DNA of 64,000 nt from Callaeas wilsoni (lineage: Eukaryota > Chordata > Aves > Passeriformes > Callaeidae), in the NCBI GenBank assembly GCA_013398955.1, contig VWPU01004420.1, positions 1 to 64,000 of the forward strand, written 5' to 3'. Each line of letters begins with the position of its first letter. Position 1 is the first letter of the stretch. A program made the position numbers and the translations under genes. The notes under the pieces were generated by a model that searched no databases, was not told the DNA's origin, and was given only the letters and a program-made list of their open reading frames with translations. This document shows positions 38,677 through 49,245 of the stretch, one piece after another.

Positions 38677-39166
38677 TGTGGAGAGTTGCCCCGATGAACC
38701 ACAAGTACTCATAGAGTTATTGGTGGAACTCCGTTTATTGATTATTATAGGCCTAGTTATATAGATTAGTCAGCTTGTTCGCGTGCCACTTAGCAACTTA
38801 TGATTGGATAATAGCTATTATCACGCGTGTTATAGTTAATACGGATTGGCTATAGCTGAACAGTATGTTTTTTCTTTATTTTTCTTATTGTTACATGCAC
38901 CAGTTTTCTTAGCCTTTCTTCCTATCTTGTTATTTTTCTAACAGTTACTTTGTTTCTTCTTTCTTGCTTATTAAGGATAGTTGAGGTCACTGAGGCCTAG
39001 GTTGTGCACATTCTAATGAGCAGCTCCCGTGAAAAACTGCTCCCAGTATCTCTTTTCTCTGAGAAACTGCTCAACAATTACTGAAACCTGGGTTGTGCTA
39101 TACGTATAGCTAAGCTATAGGTAGCTTAGCTCTGTATGTCCTTGCTCAGTGAGCCATTCTTCTACA
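38677..39166 (-). mobile_element. Complete solo LTR, ERVK-like (avian class II), antisense to SRFBP1
   Basis: 490 bases with TG...CA ends (plus strand TGTGGAGAG to TTCTACA; minus strand TGTAGAAG to CTCCACA), flanked by a perfect 6-base duplication GTAACT, the length typical of ERVK-type integration. On the minus strand an AATAAA signal (38734-38739) lies about 57 bases before the 3' end, which sets the orientation. The part that would be U3 contains a 12-base perfect palindrome CTATACGTATAG (39098-39109) and an adjoining hairpin with 9-base arms (39109-39117 and 39122-39130). No internal retroviral genes adjoin it. The intact ends and perfect duplication suggest a relatively young insertion. 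Class is inferred from duplication length and from resemblance to songbird ERVK LTRs that I recall. Confidence 0.86.
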
Positions 39167-39172
39167 GTAACT
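39167..39172. repeat. Target-site duplication GTAACT (right)
   Basis: Exact copy of 38671-38676. It fixes the LTR right boundary at 39166 rather than at a weaker candidate near 39076. Confidence 0.85.
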
Positions 39173-40299
39173 GAAACAAATTTGTGCTCTTATAATGGAT
39201 TTAGTTTCTTTTTGGAAGCTGGATAAGCTTTCAGGTGAGCCATGGCTGATTTATTTCACTACTTTGAAGATATCCCATTTTTGTGTATTTTCACAATGGT
39301 AGTACTCACCTATAAGTCTAAGACTGCTTTTGTTCTGAATGACTAAAATACTGAACTTCCAAAGACATAGGGGAACAAATTGGTTATGACAAGAAGACAT
39401 GGAGGGATTAAACTGCAGGGGGAAAAAAAGCTGAAAAAGTTTTCTAGAATCTTTTTCTCCTACACTTTTCTCCTCACTAAGCAACCTAGAAAAATGACAG
39501 AAAGTAGCAAAATCAGACTGAACGCTGTGAAAAAATGTAAGAAACTTTGTGAGAAAGTAGTGTCAAACACAGGTTTCAGAGTAAAAATTATGGTTATGTT
39601 TAAAAATCTGAAAGTGTATTAATGGGTAGCAAACTATAGCTGAGATTTTACCAGAAGTATGACTTTTGGTAAGGGTGTTCTGTTTCTATTTCTATATACC
39701 CTAATTCTATTACTTATTTTTTTGTAGGTGTTTCACCCTTTTAAGGTCAAAGTCGTCTTTTCATGTGGGAGGGCTTAAAACTTACACAGCTAAGAAAATG
39801 TGAAAAAATAATGATGAAAAGTAATGAATTTTATGATAAAGGTAAACAAAAAAATACTAGTCAAAACAAAATTGAAATGATGTCCTTTTTAATAGTCTGG
39901 GGACTCCTAATTGCTTCCACAGGCCACTGGCTGACTTTGGGTTTTTTTCTGAGTCATCTAAAACTGCCTGAGACAGCATAACTGGGAATACATTTTGTAT
40001 GAAAAATCTTGCATTTCTGAGATGTGTTGAAGCCTCAATTGACAGCTAGTTTTTTTGTCTTTGCTGTCTTCCAGAGGCTATTCAATAAATTACATTTCCA
40101 TGCCCTTTAGGTTAGAACCTCTATCTTACTCAGTATCCCTTGGATAAAGTGTCATCTGATCAGCCACAATCAATTTAAGCATGAAATCCTATTTTCACAT
40201 GCCATTTATGCTTGACATACTTCTCTTCAATACTGTCTTTCTGTATAAGACAGTTATGGCTTATTAAAAAAAAAAGTCTCGCAGTGTTGCTGTTCTAAG
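39173..40299. other. Intron 3 sequence, nothing recognised
   Basis: AT-rich sequence with small unsupported frames (up to 80 codons). No repeat family is recognised. Confidence 0.5.
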
Positions 40300-41879
40300 C
40301 TTCTGTAAGTGAGCTGAGGTGAGCTCGCTGCCTCCAGTACTCTGTTTGGAGACAGGTGCCTGCCCCACAGCTATCCCTTCCTGTGCCCCAGTGCTCACTT
40401 TTCCCAGCCCAGGCCGGTCTTTGCCCACACATAGTTACTTTTTCCACAAATTTGGTGTTTCACTGTAACTCTGTATGCAATGTTGGCTTCGTTACTAGTA
40501 CAGTTACCTTGGTACCTTGCAAGATGTCCACCCCTGAAGTCTGCCCTGTATTCCACCTTTACATGGAGCTTGTCTGGTTTTTGTGTAACTCTGCCCTGAT
40601 GATCTGTACGGCCACTCTGCAGCTTCTTGCATTAGCTATCACATCCAGCAGTTTTCTTATGTCCAGTAGTTTTTCACATCCTGTTTATTCAGCTTAATCT
40701 CAGGCCAAGGCCTGGTCATCTGCCTGCAGCCCTGACAGGATCCAGCTGGCTGACAGGTAGGTTCTCCTTCTCTCTCTCTCCACTGCCCACTGGATCAGCT
40801 GCCTGGGCAGTGAAAGCCTGGAGGAGCATCAGTCCCCACACTGTTGGAAAAATTGAGTCATGCTGGTCCTACTGTTGCCACTCCTTTGCCACCTCCTTCT
40901 AGTGTAGTCTTGGCATTCCAGTGGCCATTGCAGGCTCAGCCGAGGCATCAGGACAAGAGAGCTGCACTGTCATGCTTTGTAATGTGTACATGAGCCTTCA
41001 GAGTCTTTCCTTGCTCTCATCCCTGTCTCCTAAAGGATTTCATGACAGAAGTTGACATAAGGTTGCAATCTGTAAGTAAAAGAAAATTATCTCTTCCGTT
41101 GTTGCTTATTGCCCGTTATCCATCAGCGTGCCAGCATTTGCCAGCTAGAGCACTAATGCCAGTAGTGCTGGCAGCATATCTCTTGTGGTTGTCTCTCTCC
41201 CACAAGAGAAACCATGGTCAGTCTGTATGGGAGAAGGGTCTCTTGGTCCCAACAGTTTTTTATCATCCCTCTATAGGCAATCAGTATGTCAACACCTTAC
41301 TTTTAAGGTTTTGGCTTGGGGTATTTTTAGCCATTTGGGAAAGCAGTTGTCAGGGATGATTTTCAAGGAGAAAGAGTGTGTGCATTGGTTGGTAGGGGGC
41401 CCTTGTCCATATTTCCCCAGTCTGGGATTATTGTGGTTTGTATACTTCATAAAGTAGCATATTTATCTTATTCCCTCTTAACTTCTGTATTCTTTGTTCA
41501 CTGGAACATAACATCTCTCTAGGAAACCAAATGGCACAGGTTATGACACCAAGCATTAATATGATTTCACAAAGCAGCTATAATCTGTGAGAGTATTTGG
41601 AAGGCAGTGAGAGTGTTCTTCATTAGGGGCCTCAAGAAGTGGATCTTCTCAGTGCTAAAAGGATAGAAAGGAGAAAGGGGAAGGGATGAAGAAAAACAGT
41701 AAAAGAGCTGGTGGACAAGGGATAAACAGAGACAGAGACAAAGACAAATCATCTCAACTCAGTAATAATGGGCCATTAAAAAACTACTGGTACTGCTTTG
41801 CAGAAGGCCAGCCTTGATGTAACTGATAAGGGAGAACAATAGGAACATGAGGATTTGGGGATGTGGGAGGATCTGTGAA
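40300..41879. other. Moderately GC-richer intron segment, origin unknown
   Basis: From about 40300 to 41040 the base composition is clearly richer in C and G than the surrounding intron, with CT-rich patches and a 113-codon plus-strand frame (40356-40697) lacking any motif I know. It may be an old mobile-element remnant adjoining the repeat-like region that follows, but I cannot assign it. Confidence 0.35.
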
Positions 41880-43275
41880 CTGCACAAAACTTACTAAGTA
41901 ACACTTAGGGGGCATAATTGGGAGTGACCATTTGAGGGGCCAATCTCAGCCAGTTTTGGTCGGTAAATTTACCTGAGCAAGCACTGCTACTGATCAATGC
42001 AGTCAGTCATCTCTTTGTCTTTTCCTACCTATTTGTAAGCTCCCCTCTTTGTCCTCTGTGTGTAAGTGCTGTAAGGACTAGGTGCCAGCTACTGGTGGTA
42101 TGGGACAAGCAATGGGAGTCAGGCCAGGAGTGTGGGTGCCTCAAGCCTGTGGTATCAGCACCAATGGATGGGGATCTTGCTTCCAGGCACAGGGGCAGTA
42201 ACAGCGCGTGCACCATCTGGGAGGACGTGCAGTGTGTGTCCTATGTGCAGCTGTGGGTGAGACTGAGTTGAGTCATGCTGGTGAGGCTCTTGGCACATCT
42301 GGACTGGGCTGCAAGTCACAGCCTGTGTGCCTGTGCTGCTGCTGACGGAGCAGGCAGACTGTCTAATATTCATGTGCTTTGACTCCATATGTATGCCTCT
42401 TTGGCATGCGCAGTTCAGTAGCAAACCTCAGACTGGAGTAGCAGTGTGTGGGAGAGGGACTTTTTACAAGGGCATGTAGTGATAGGACATGGGGTAATAG
42501 CTTTAAACTGAGAGTAGGTTAGGACTGGATATTAGGAAGAAATTCCTTACTGTGAGGGCGGTGGGGCACTGGCACACGTTGTCCAAAGCAGCTGTGGATT
42601 CCCCATCCCTGGGAATGTTCAAGGCCAGGTTGGGTGGGGCCCTGAGCAACCTCATCTAGCAGAAGCTGTCCCTGCCCGTGGCAGGGGTTGGAACTAGAGG
42701 ATCTATGAGGCCCCTTCTAACCATTCTGTGTTTCTATGGTTCTGTAATCTGGGAAGGGGTATCAGATGGCTGGAGGGCCCTTGCTGGTGCCTGTAAGGTG
42801 AGTGTGAGTGTGTGCATCTGCCTGCTAGTTACTTGCTGCCAGCCAGCAAGTAGGAGGCTCATGAGAGGGGCATAGGAGCTATGGACCTGGGCAGAGGGGT
42901 ATTAGATGGACAGAAGGATATACTGTGCTGATACTGAGAGATCCACGAGTGCTCATGTGTTTGTGCATTTTGAGGGGATGGGAGGTGGCATACTCTCAAT
43001 AGTGAACTTAGTCCTGATCAGAAAAGAAGGAGATCTTGGCTGACTGTACTGAAGTTCATATGAGTCCTGAGAGTGCTACATGCCACACATAGCTGAGCTT
43101 CACTACTGGTTGAACCTGTCAGTAAGAAAGCAAGTGCTACATCTGTGGACCTGGGACAGACACCTCCACGTCTCTGGACACATCAAGCTGGGCTGCTGCA
43201 TCGGGGCAGGAGGAATCCCTGGACTGGTCTCAGAGATGCTGGAAGGGGCATCCATTTATAACATCTCTTAGCATA
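41880..43275. repeat. Probable old interspersed repeat split by a CR1 copy
   Basis: Sequence on both sides of the CR1 at 42445-42748 has the GC-richer, GTGTGTG-spotted composition of a decayed mobile element. I have a weak memory of similar text (for example CATCAAGCTGGGCTGCTGCA and CAGAGATGCTGGAAGGGGC) as multi-copy in bird genomes. Boundaries are guesses from composition: left near GGGGGCATAATTGGGAG, right near ACATCTCTTAGCATAATTGG. No coding domain is recognised. A repeat library would settle the assignment. Confidence 0.35.
42445..42748 (+). mobile_element. CR1 LINE, 5'-truncated 3' end, best preserved of three
   Basis: Sense-orientation CR1 tail: GACTTTTTACAAGGGCATG, TAGTGATAGGACATGGGG, GGATATTAGGAAGAAATTCC, GGGCGGTGGGGCACTGGC, GTTCAAGGCCAGGTTGG, CTGCCCGTGGCAGGGGTTGG and a degenerate terminal octamer array (ATTCTGTG, TTCTATGG, TTCTGTAA). 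It belongs to the same broad subfamily as 1930-2250 but is closer to the remembered consensus, so probably younger. Only ~300 bases remain and no open reading frame of the LINE is present. Confidence 0.92.
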
Positions 43276-45470
43276 ATTGGAAAGAGGGTTCTGTAATAGA
43301 TATTCAATACTAATGTTTTCTTTGTGAGTCAGGAGTTACTGAGATATGTGCAACTCAAAGTTGAGAAAACTGTGCTGGCTATCTCCTTCTTCTATTTTAT
43401 TGTCTGTTGTTGACCATTAATAGAGACAGAATAAACGTGTATTTATTACAGTAACTTGACTCACATGGCTACCTTCAGAAAACCAGGATTCTATGGAAGA
43501 ATATTTAAGTGAAAAATGCATAGTTTGCCTTAAATCTAAGAGAAGTGAAAGAGATCATTTATAAATTTGGGGATTTAAGCCTGAGCAGAAGGTTCTTTCC
43601 TTCATTCTGTATCCTAGGCATTTCAGTGTGGCTTTCATGGCTTCTCATTTCAAAGTGTTATCCATTCTCCAGTATTATTCATGATTCTGCAATGTCTTGG
43701 GAATTCTGCAATATTGTCATATCAAAATTAAACTTCTGACATTCTCATGGAGAGATCGCTGATGTTCGTCTGCCTCGGCCCTGAACCCTGTTGCTGCATT
43801 TAAATCCTAATGAGACAGAAAGTAGGCAGTTTTATTTGGGATGAAGATCATAGGAATTATCTTTTTTTAGTTGTTTTTTTAAAGAAAACAACAGCTTGAT
43901 TTAATGAATATTATTGGATTCCAGAGACTCATTCGTAACCCCCAACCTCCTATGTGACAGTCAGCATGTCACTTCACCTACGTGTCCTACTTTCACCATC
44001 TGTGAAACACTTTGGAAAGTCATGGAAAACTGAATCATAGGTCTTTTCCATCTCTATTAGGTCATCCAACTGTTCATCTGCCAGTAGAAGATTGTTTCCT
44101 ACATCCACCAGCATTTTTCCAGCGTGGATCCGGTCCTCTAAGTGCTTGGGCTTCCACTAGTACCTTTGGGAGATTTTGCAGAGTTCTAGATCTCATTGTC
44201 GGAAAGCTTTTCTAACATTCACAAAAAGAGATGTGTTGTTGTTAATTTAACTAAGTTCTGTTACTTTTTTTCCCATTACTAGGTAATTGTTTACAGTTTT
44301 AAGATATATGCAATTCATGCAACACCTTAAAGGTCTAGATAAATTGCAAGTCTTTGTACGGTATCTTATCTATAGAAAGAAGAAAAACATAAGGTTTTGA
44401 GATCAAAGATATGACCTTCTGTAAGAAGGTAAGCTGCTTGATTCTTCCTGAAATTATGTCTAAGGAGGTGTACAGACTGCTGCAGATTTAGGACAGAAAA
44501 GGGATAGGATATGGAATTTAATAGTGGAGTTAAAGTGAAAGTGTTGCAATAGGTTTCAAGAATGCTTAAGCATGGAAAAAAGAAATGAGCAAATACAGTA
44601 TAGTTGTTGAACATGAAAGCTATCGGAATAGCTAAGTTACTTTGTACCGAGTTTTCAGTTTTCCAAATGTGTGGAAATTATTTGGGTCTGGCATAAAAAT
44701 AGTTAAACTGCTTTTAAAATGGCTGTCTGGGAAACAACTGGTGTGTAACATGATTTTTTTGTTGCAGTGCCCTAGGAGGAAAATAGCATTTAGTTAATTC
44801 AGTTGATGAGGTTAATGGAGCATTTTTTGATACAACCTACATAAAGCATGTGTCTCAAAATAGCAAGAAATCTGTCGTGGGGGCATGTTTTGTAAAATAG
44901 TCAGCTTTTAACAAAATCCACTTGTCCAGGATTTTCATTCCTCTATTTCAGCTGCCAATGCAAATGCTTAAGTCTGGGAATGCAAACTGCATATTTGGTC
45001 AGTCTCTTTAGAAAAGAGATAATATCTTTTTCGTCTCAGCTTCATTTTCATTGTCTTAAAATTATATATTCACGTACACTGATAAGTTTTGATGTAATTT
45101 CAGAGTCTAAGATAAGTTGGGAATTTAAGGCCTTCCAAAGTTTATTTGTAGTACAACAATATAGGCAATTGAAATATTTCTGCAAATAAAACCACCCATT
45201 CTGCATACCTTGCTGTTGAAAAATCCCTCTTGCCTTCAGCAGTAGTATATACAGTCTGATTAGGTATAAGTTAGTGTTTTGGAAAGGTCAGTCAGTATAA
45301 ATGTAGTGTTTACATACACACCAAAAAAATTCTCCATATAACAAACTGGTTTTCTTCCCTTAGCAGATTAGGGAGGTACCATGCTTAGAATGTTCATGAG
45401 GAGGATGAACTATTAAAAAGACTGCATAAAGTCTGACCATAAGAACAGTAAACTTATCTTTCGTCTACAG
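43276..45470. other. Intron 3, distal part, nothing recognised
   Basis: AT-rich sequence up to the exon 4 acceptor, whose polypyrimidine tract TTATCTTTCGTCTACAG is well formed. No further exon or repeat is recognised. Confidence 0.55.
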
Positions 45471-45542
45471 GAAATAAAACCAGATGAAGTTACCAGACTT
45501 GCTCTTAGGACAGAAGTTAATTTTGAAAGTGTCTGCAAAAAG
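45471..45542 (+). CDS. SRFBP1: SRFBP1 exon 4 (internal coding exon)
   Basis: 72 bases, exactly 24 codons, between a CGTCTACAG acceptor and a consensus GTAAGA donor, phase 0 at both ends. It encodes E-I-K-P-D-E-V-T-R-L-A-L-R-T-E-V-N-F-E-S-V-C-K-K. Together with exon 3 it makes H-A-M-K-E-I-K-P-D, against H-A-M-K-E-L-K-P-D in the mammalian protein as I remember it, which confirms the order and phase. The internal N-F-E and terminal K-K also agree, while the middle is more divergent, as is usual for this protein. The following exon, expected to begin with a conserved stretch around A-R-L-A-V-H-P, is not in the remaining 18.4 kb as far as I can see. Confidence 0.93.
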
Positions 45543-48500
45543 GTAAGACTTGCTGGTTTTTGTTTTCCTTCCCCTGCTTCTCTGAGTTTGAAAACGTGCA
45601 TGTGTGGGTGCAAGTAGATGGGTTTAACACAGTGTGTTTTGTTTGTTGTATCTTCGTTGTAGATTGTCCTTTTCTGTGGTTTATCCACTTGGACATATCT
45701 ACAGAAAAATGAGTAGCTGTCTGGCATGAATGACTTGTCATTAGTCTGGTGGGCTAGTCCCTAGTAATTGGAACAGAATACCAGGAAGCATAGCAGTGAT
45801 TTCTTAGTCTTTATAAATAGATTCGTTTTGTTTGTATAGTATATATACATGATTCAAATAGTGTAAATAATCTAAGTAAGCATTCAGCAACAGCTGGAAA
45901 AAGGCTCTCAATACTTCTAAATGCAGAGAGAAGTTTCCACATGTAAACAAAACATGGCAAACACTAGCTTGAAATGAAGGTGGAATTCTAACACTGCTGT
46001 GACTTATTCGTTTCAGTGTAATGTTTCTCTTGAAGCCTGCTGATGTACAGTATCAAATATTAACTGCCTAACTAGTGATGTCTGTAAGAGATGAAGTGAA
46101 GACATAGAAGTGGGAAGACATTTGTTGAAGTAAGCAGCTGAGGCTGAGAGCAGTACCATATCAAAGAACATGCTGTATTATTGATGCCAGTAAGCACTTC
46201 TGTTTAAAAATGTGAATACATGAAGTTTTATGGTTTTTTTCACTTTATCCCGAATTCCTGTGGCTGGTCCACTGAGGATAGCTGGAACCTGAAATGTTTA
46301 TAATACACAGGCTAAGTTTTAATGTAGAATTGGGTCCTTTACTTCTGTAATGGCATCATTACTTTGTAATATAACCCTGCTGGTGCATATTACAGTCATG
46401 TGTGATGTAGTTCAGTTATTAGCATAGTGTGTAGCAAGTTTTTCAATGTTTCATGTCAGCATAATCAAGTTAATAGGAAAATATCATAGGAATGTGGTGC
46501 TTCTGGAGCAGTGTTTGGGTAGAAGCATCTTAACTGTTTTTCCTTCTCTTAATGATAGAAGAGAGTAAGGAAGATGTCACAGATACACTGACATGAAGCT
46601 AAAAAGCGTTCTTTTAAAGTGATTTGACCAGGATTTTCCAGTGTAAAGATGAGGTAGTCAGAAACTGGTTACAGTAATGTTAGAAATGGTGCAGACGTGA
46701 AGATTTTGAATGTGTAAGGACACATGGAAAGGTATTTAATTCTTGAAGAGAGATGCTAAATTCAAACAGTGACATTTTTTCACTTAACCATAGAAGATTC
46801 TTCTGCCAGGATTTCAAATGCATCAGGCTTATGCTGATTTCATAAAGTGAAGTAGCACCAAAATGAAATTATTGATGCTATTTTTTTAAAGGAGTTTGTA
46901 GGTTTACAGTTGGAATTTTATTTTCTAAGGGGGCAATTTTATTGACAAGAATGCTGAAGGAATATAATGAATCTTACTGATTTATTTCACCCCATTATTT
47001 TTTATATATTCATAGTCATGACTGATGGTGTGCTTCTCATATTTACTTAAAGACTTAAATAGACTTTAATTTAGCTTTAATTCTTGAAAACATATAATGC
47101 AGGTATCTTCATGGAATTGTTTTGGGATTTTGATCTGTTGTTGTTTCTCTTACTTTCTGCTGCTGGTCCTGTTTTTCAAGGGAATGGAAGTCTGTTAATC
47201 TCACACTTTATAGTGGATGGAACTTATATTTCAAATCAAGCTGATGGTTCAATGCTGATGCTTTTTTAAACCCATAGAAGGTTTTAACCTCACTGCAGTC
47301 AAAGAGTGTGTGCAATTGTGTGACAAGTGGTGACTGTGCCATCGTAACTTCATTGGTTCCTTTTGGTTGGCCATAGCATATCCCCATCTAAAGAAGGCAT
47401 CCCTTCTGTGCTTAAACAGAAGTGAATTTTCCAATATTTTATTTCTTATTTTCCCACAGTTAGTCATTAAACATACAATTAAGAAAATGTTTTATTTTCT
47501 GTCGTTAGCAATATTCTGTAGTCTCATGAAATACAGACCGCACTGTTTACCTTTTCATTAACTTGAGTTTCAAAATATTTGAAGGAAAACATCCTGTGGC
47601 TGTTTTCATTTTCAGAATAGGTTTGTTTTCATTGACAAAAGGCAATCTGCTTTTAATTCACTGTGGAATGCTGAATATTAGTTTTGCATAGTGGTCATGT
47701 TGTCAAGATACTTGTTTAATTGGTTCTGCTCACTGAGATTTTATGTTCCATTACTGTTTCCCCAGCATTTTTCAGAATAAGTTAAGCATACTTTTCTATT
47801 TAAAAAGATTTTGCATGTATTTCAATCAAGTACAATAAAGTTGTGCTAAGTATTTAGCAAGTGGCAGTTTACTGTGAGTTCCTGTGATTTAGCTGTCAAT
47901 ATGGCTGTATTGATAATAAGCAGATCAGATTTATCTAGTTGCAGCAGAAATTGACAAGAGTCACCAGCCCCATGACACAAGACTTTTTATAAAAGCATTA
48001 CAAGAAGCAGCAGGTGAACAGTTCTTTGTGCATGTCTGCTGAAATACTTTTAATCCATATGAATATTGCTGCAGCTGGCACCATTGTTACCAACAGGTGA
48101 TAAATTCTATAGTAAAAATTGTAATAAATGTTACCATGCAACTTTAACTAGGCTTTATATTGTGGTGCTATTTACAGGTGTCAAAAAACAGAACCTGTGT
48201 TTTCTAGGTTTTCTCCAAGTCCATATGCACTTTTTGTACCAAGTTGTGCATTGTCTGCCACAAATATATTTGACAGACATTAGTAAAATTAGAAAAACAT
48301 GTCATAGAGCTCATATTTTAAACTCATATTTGCAGCTGTGATGGCATTTTGAATTGTTGCACACAGCATATATTTCTGCACTGTTATGGGAAGCTTGATT
48401 CTTCAATGTTGTGCTCCAGGACACTGAAGTTATGAATTGGAAGCTAATCCTAATAATGCTGTTCATTACAAGCAGAAAACTGAACTGAGAACTGACAAAG

Positions 48501-49214
48501 CCTTAACTGTTACCTTCAACTTGTTGCTAATGTAGATTTAGGGTAATGCAGATAGATGAAGATAGGCAAGATAGAAAAGTTAATATGTATTAATGCTTTT
48601 CAAATATTAGAAAATTATGTTTATAATCTGGGCTTTTCCTCTGGAAAGAGGACACTGGTCCACCTGCAAACACATTCATCAGAACTGCAATTGGTTTTGT
48701 TGCCTTTGCTAATTTGGGGGGGCAGGGTTGAAACAGAAATTAACTGTTGTATTTTACTTTTAGTGAAGAACAGAGTACAAATATACCTTATTATCAGAGA
48801 TTGAATTGAGCATGTGCTTCTGAGTTGCAGAAATACCAACAAGCATTCATAGATGATAAATACCACCTATATTTTTTGCTTCCAGATGCAATCTTCATAT
48901 AACCTTAGGAGCATAGTATTCCCTTCTTTTACACTGATCTTTAATCTGTGGTCCTTGAGAAGAATGCCACATTTTCCTATTAAGCCTTGTATTTCCACCC
49001 ATTGCTCAAATCCTGTTGTGTTTGAATCATGCAGATGCTTGTCTGCAAAGAAGATTCTGCACAGCAGATTTTGAGTATATTATGATCCTCAGAGTTGTTT
49101 TGAGGCCACATCCCTCTGAATCTCAAGGTTACTGAAAAGCTTGCCACAGTTTCTAAGTGTGTTAAGAAATTCTTTTAGAAGTGTCAGTCATTAGTAGCTT
49201 TTAGAAGCCTTTTA

Positions 49215-49245
<31 letters not shown>

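Noticed and set aside
38677..39076. Shorter LTR boundary ending at CTCAACA
   Set aside because: The flanking hexamers GTAACT and ATTACT mismatch at two positions, while the longer boundary at 39166 gives a perfect GTAACT duplication and TG/CA ends.
40356..40697. 113-codon frame as a gene or exon
   Set aside because: Cysteine- and serine-rich without a domain, in a moderately GC-rich patch. No splice or homology support.
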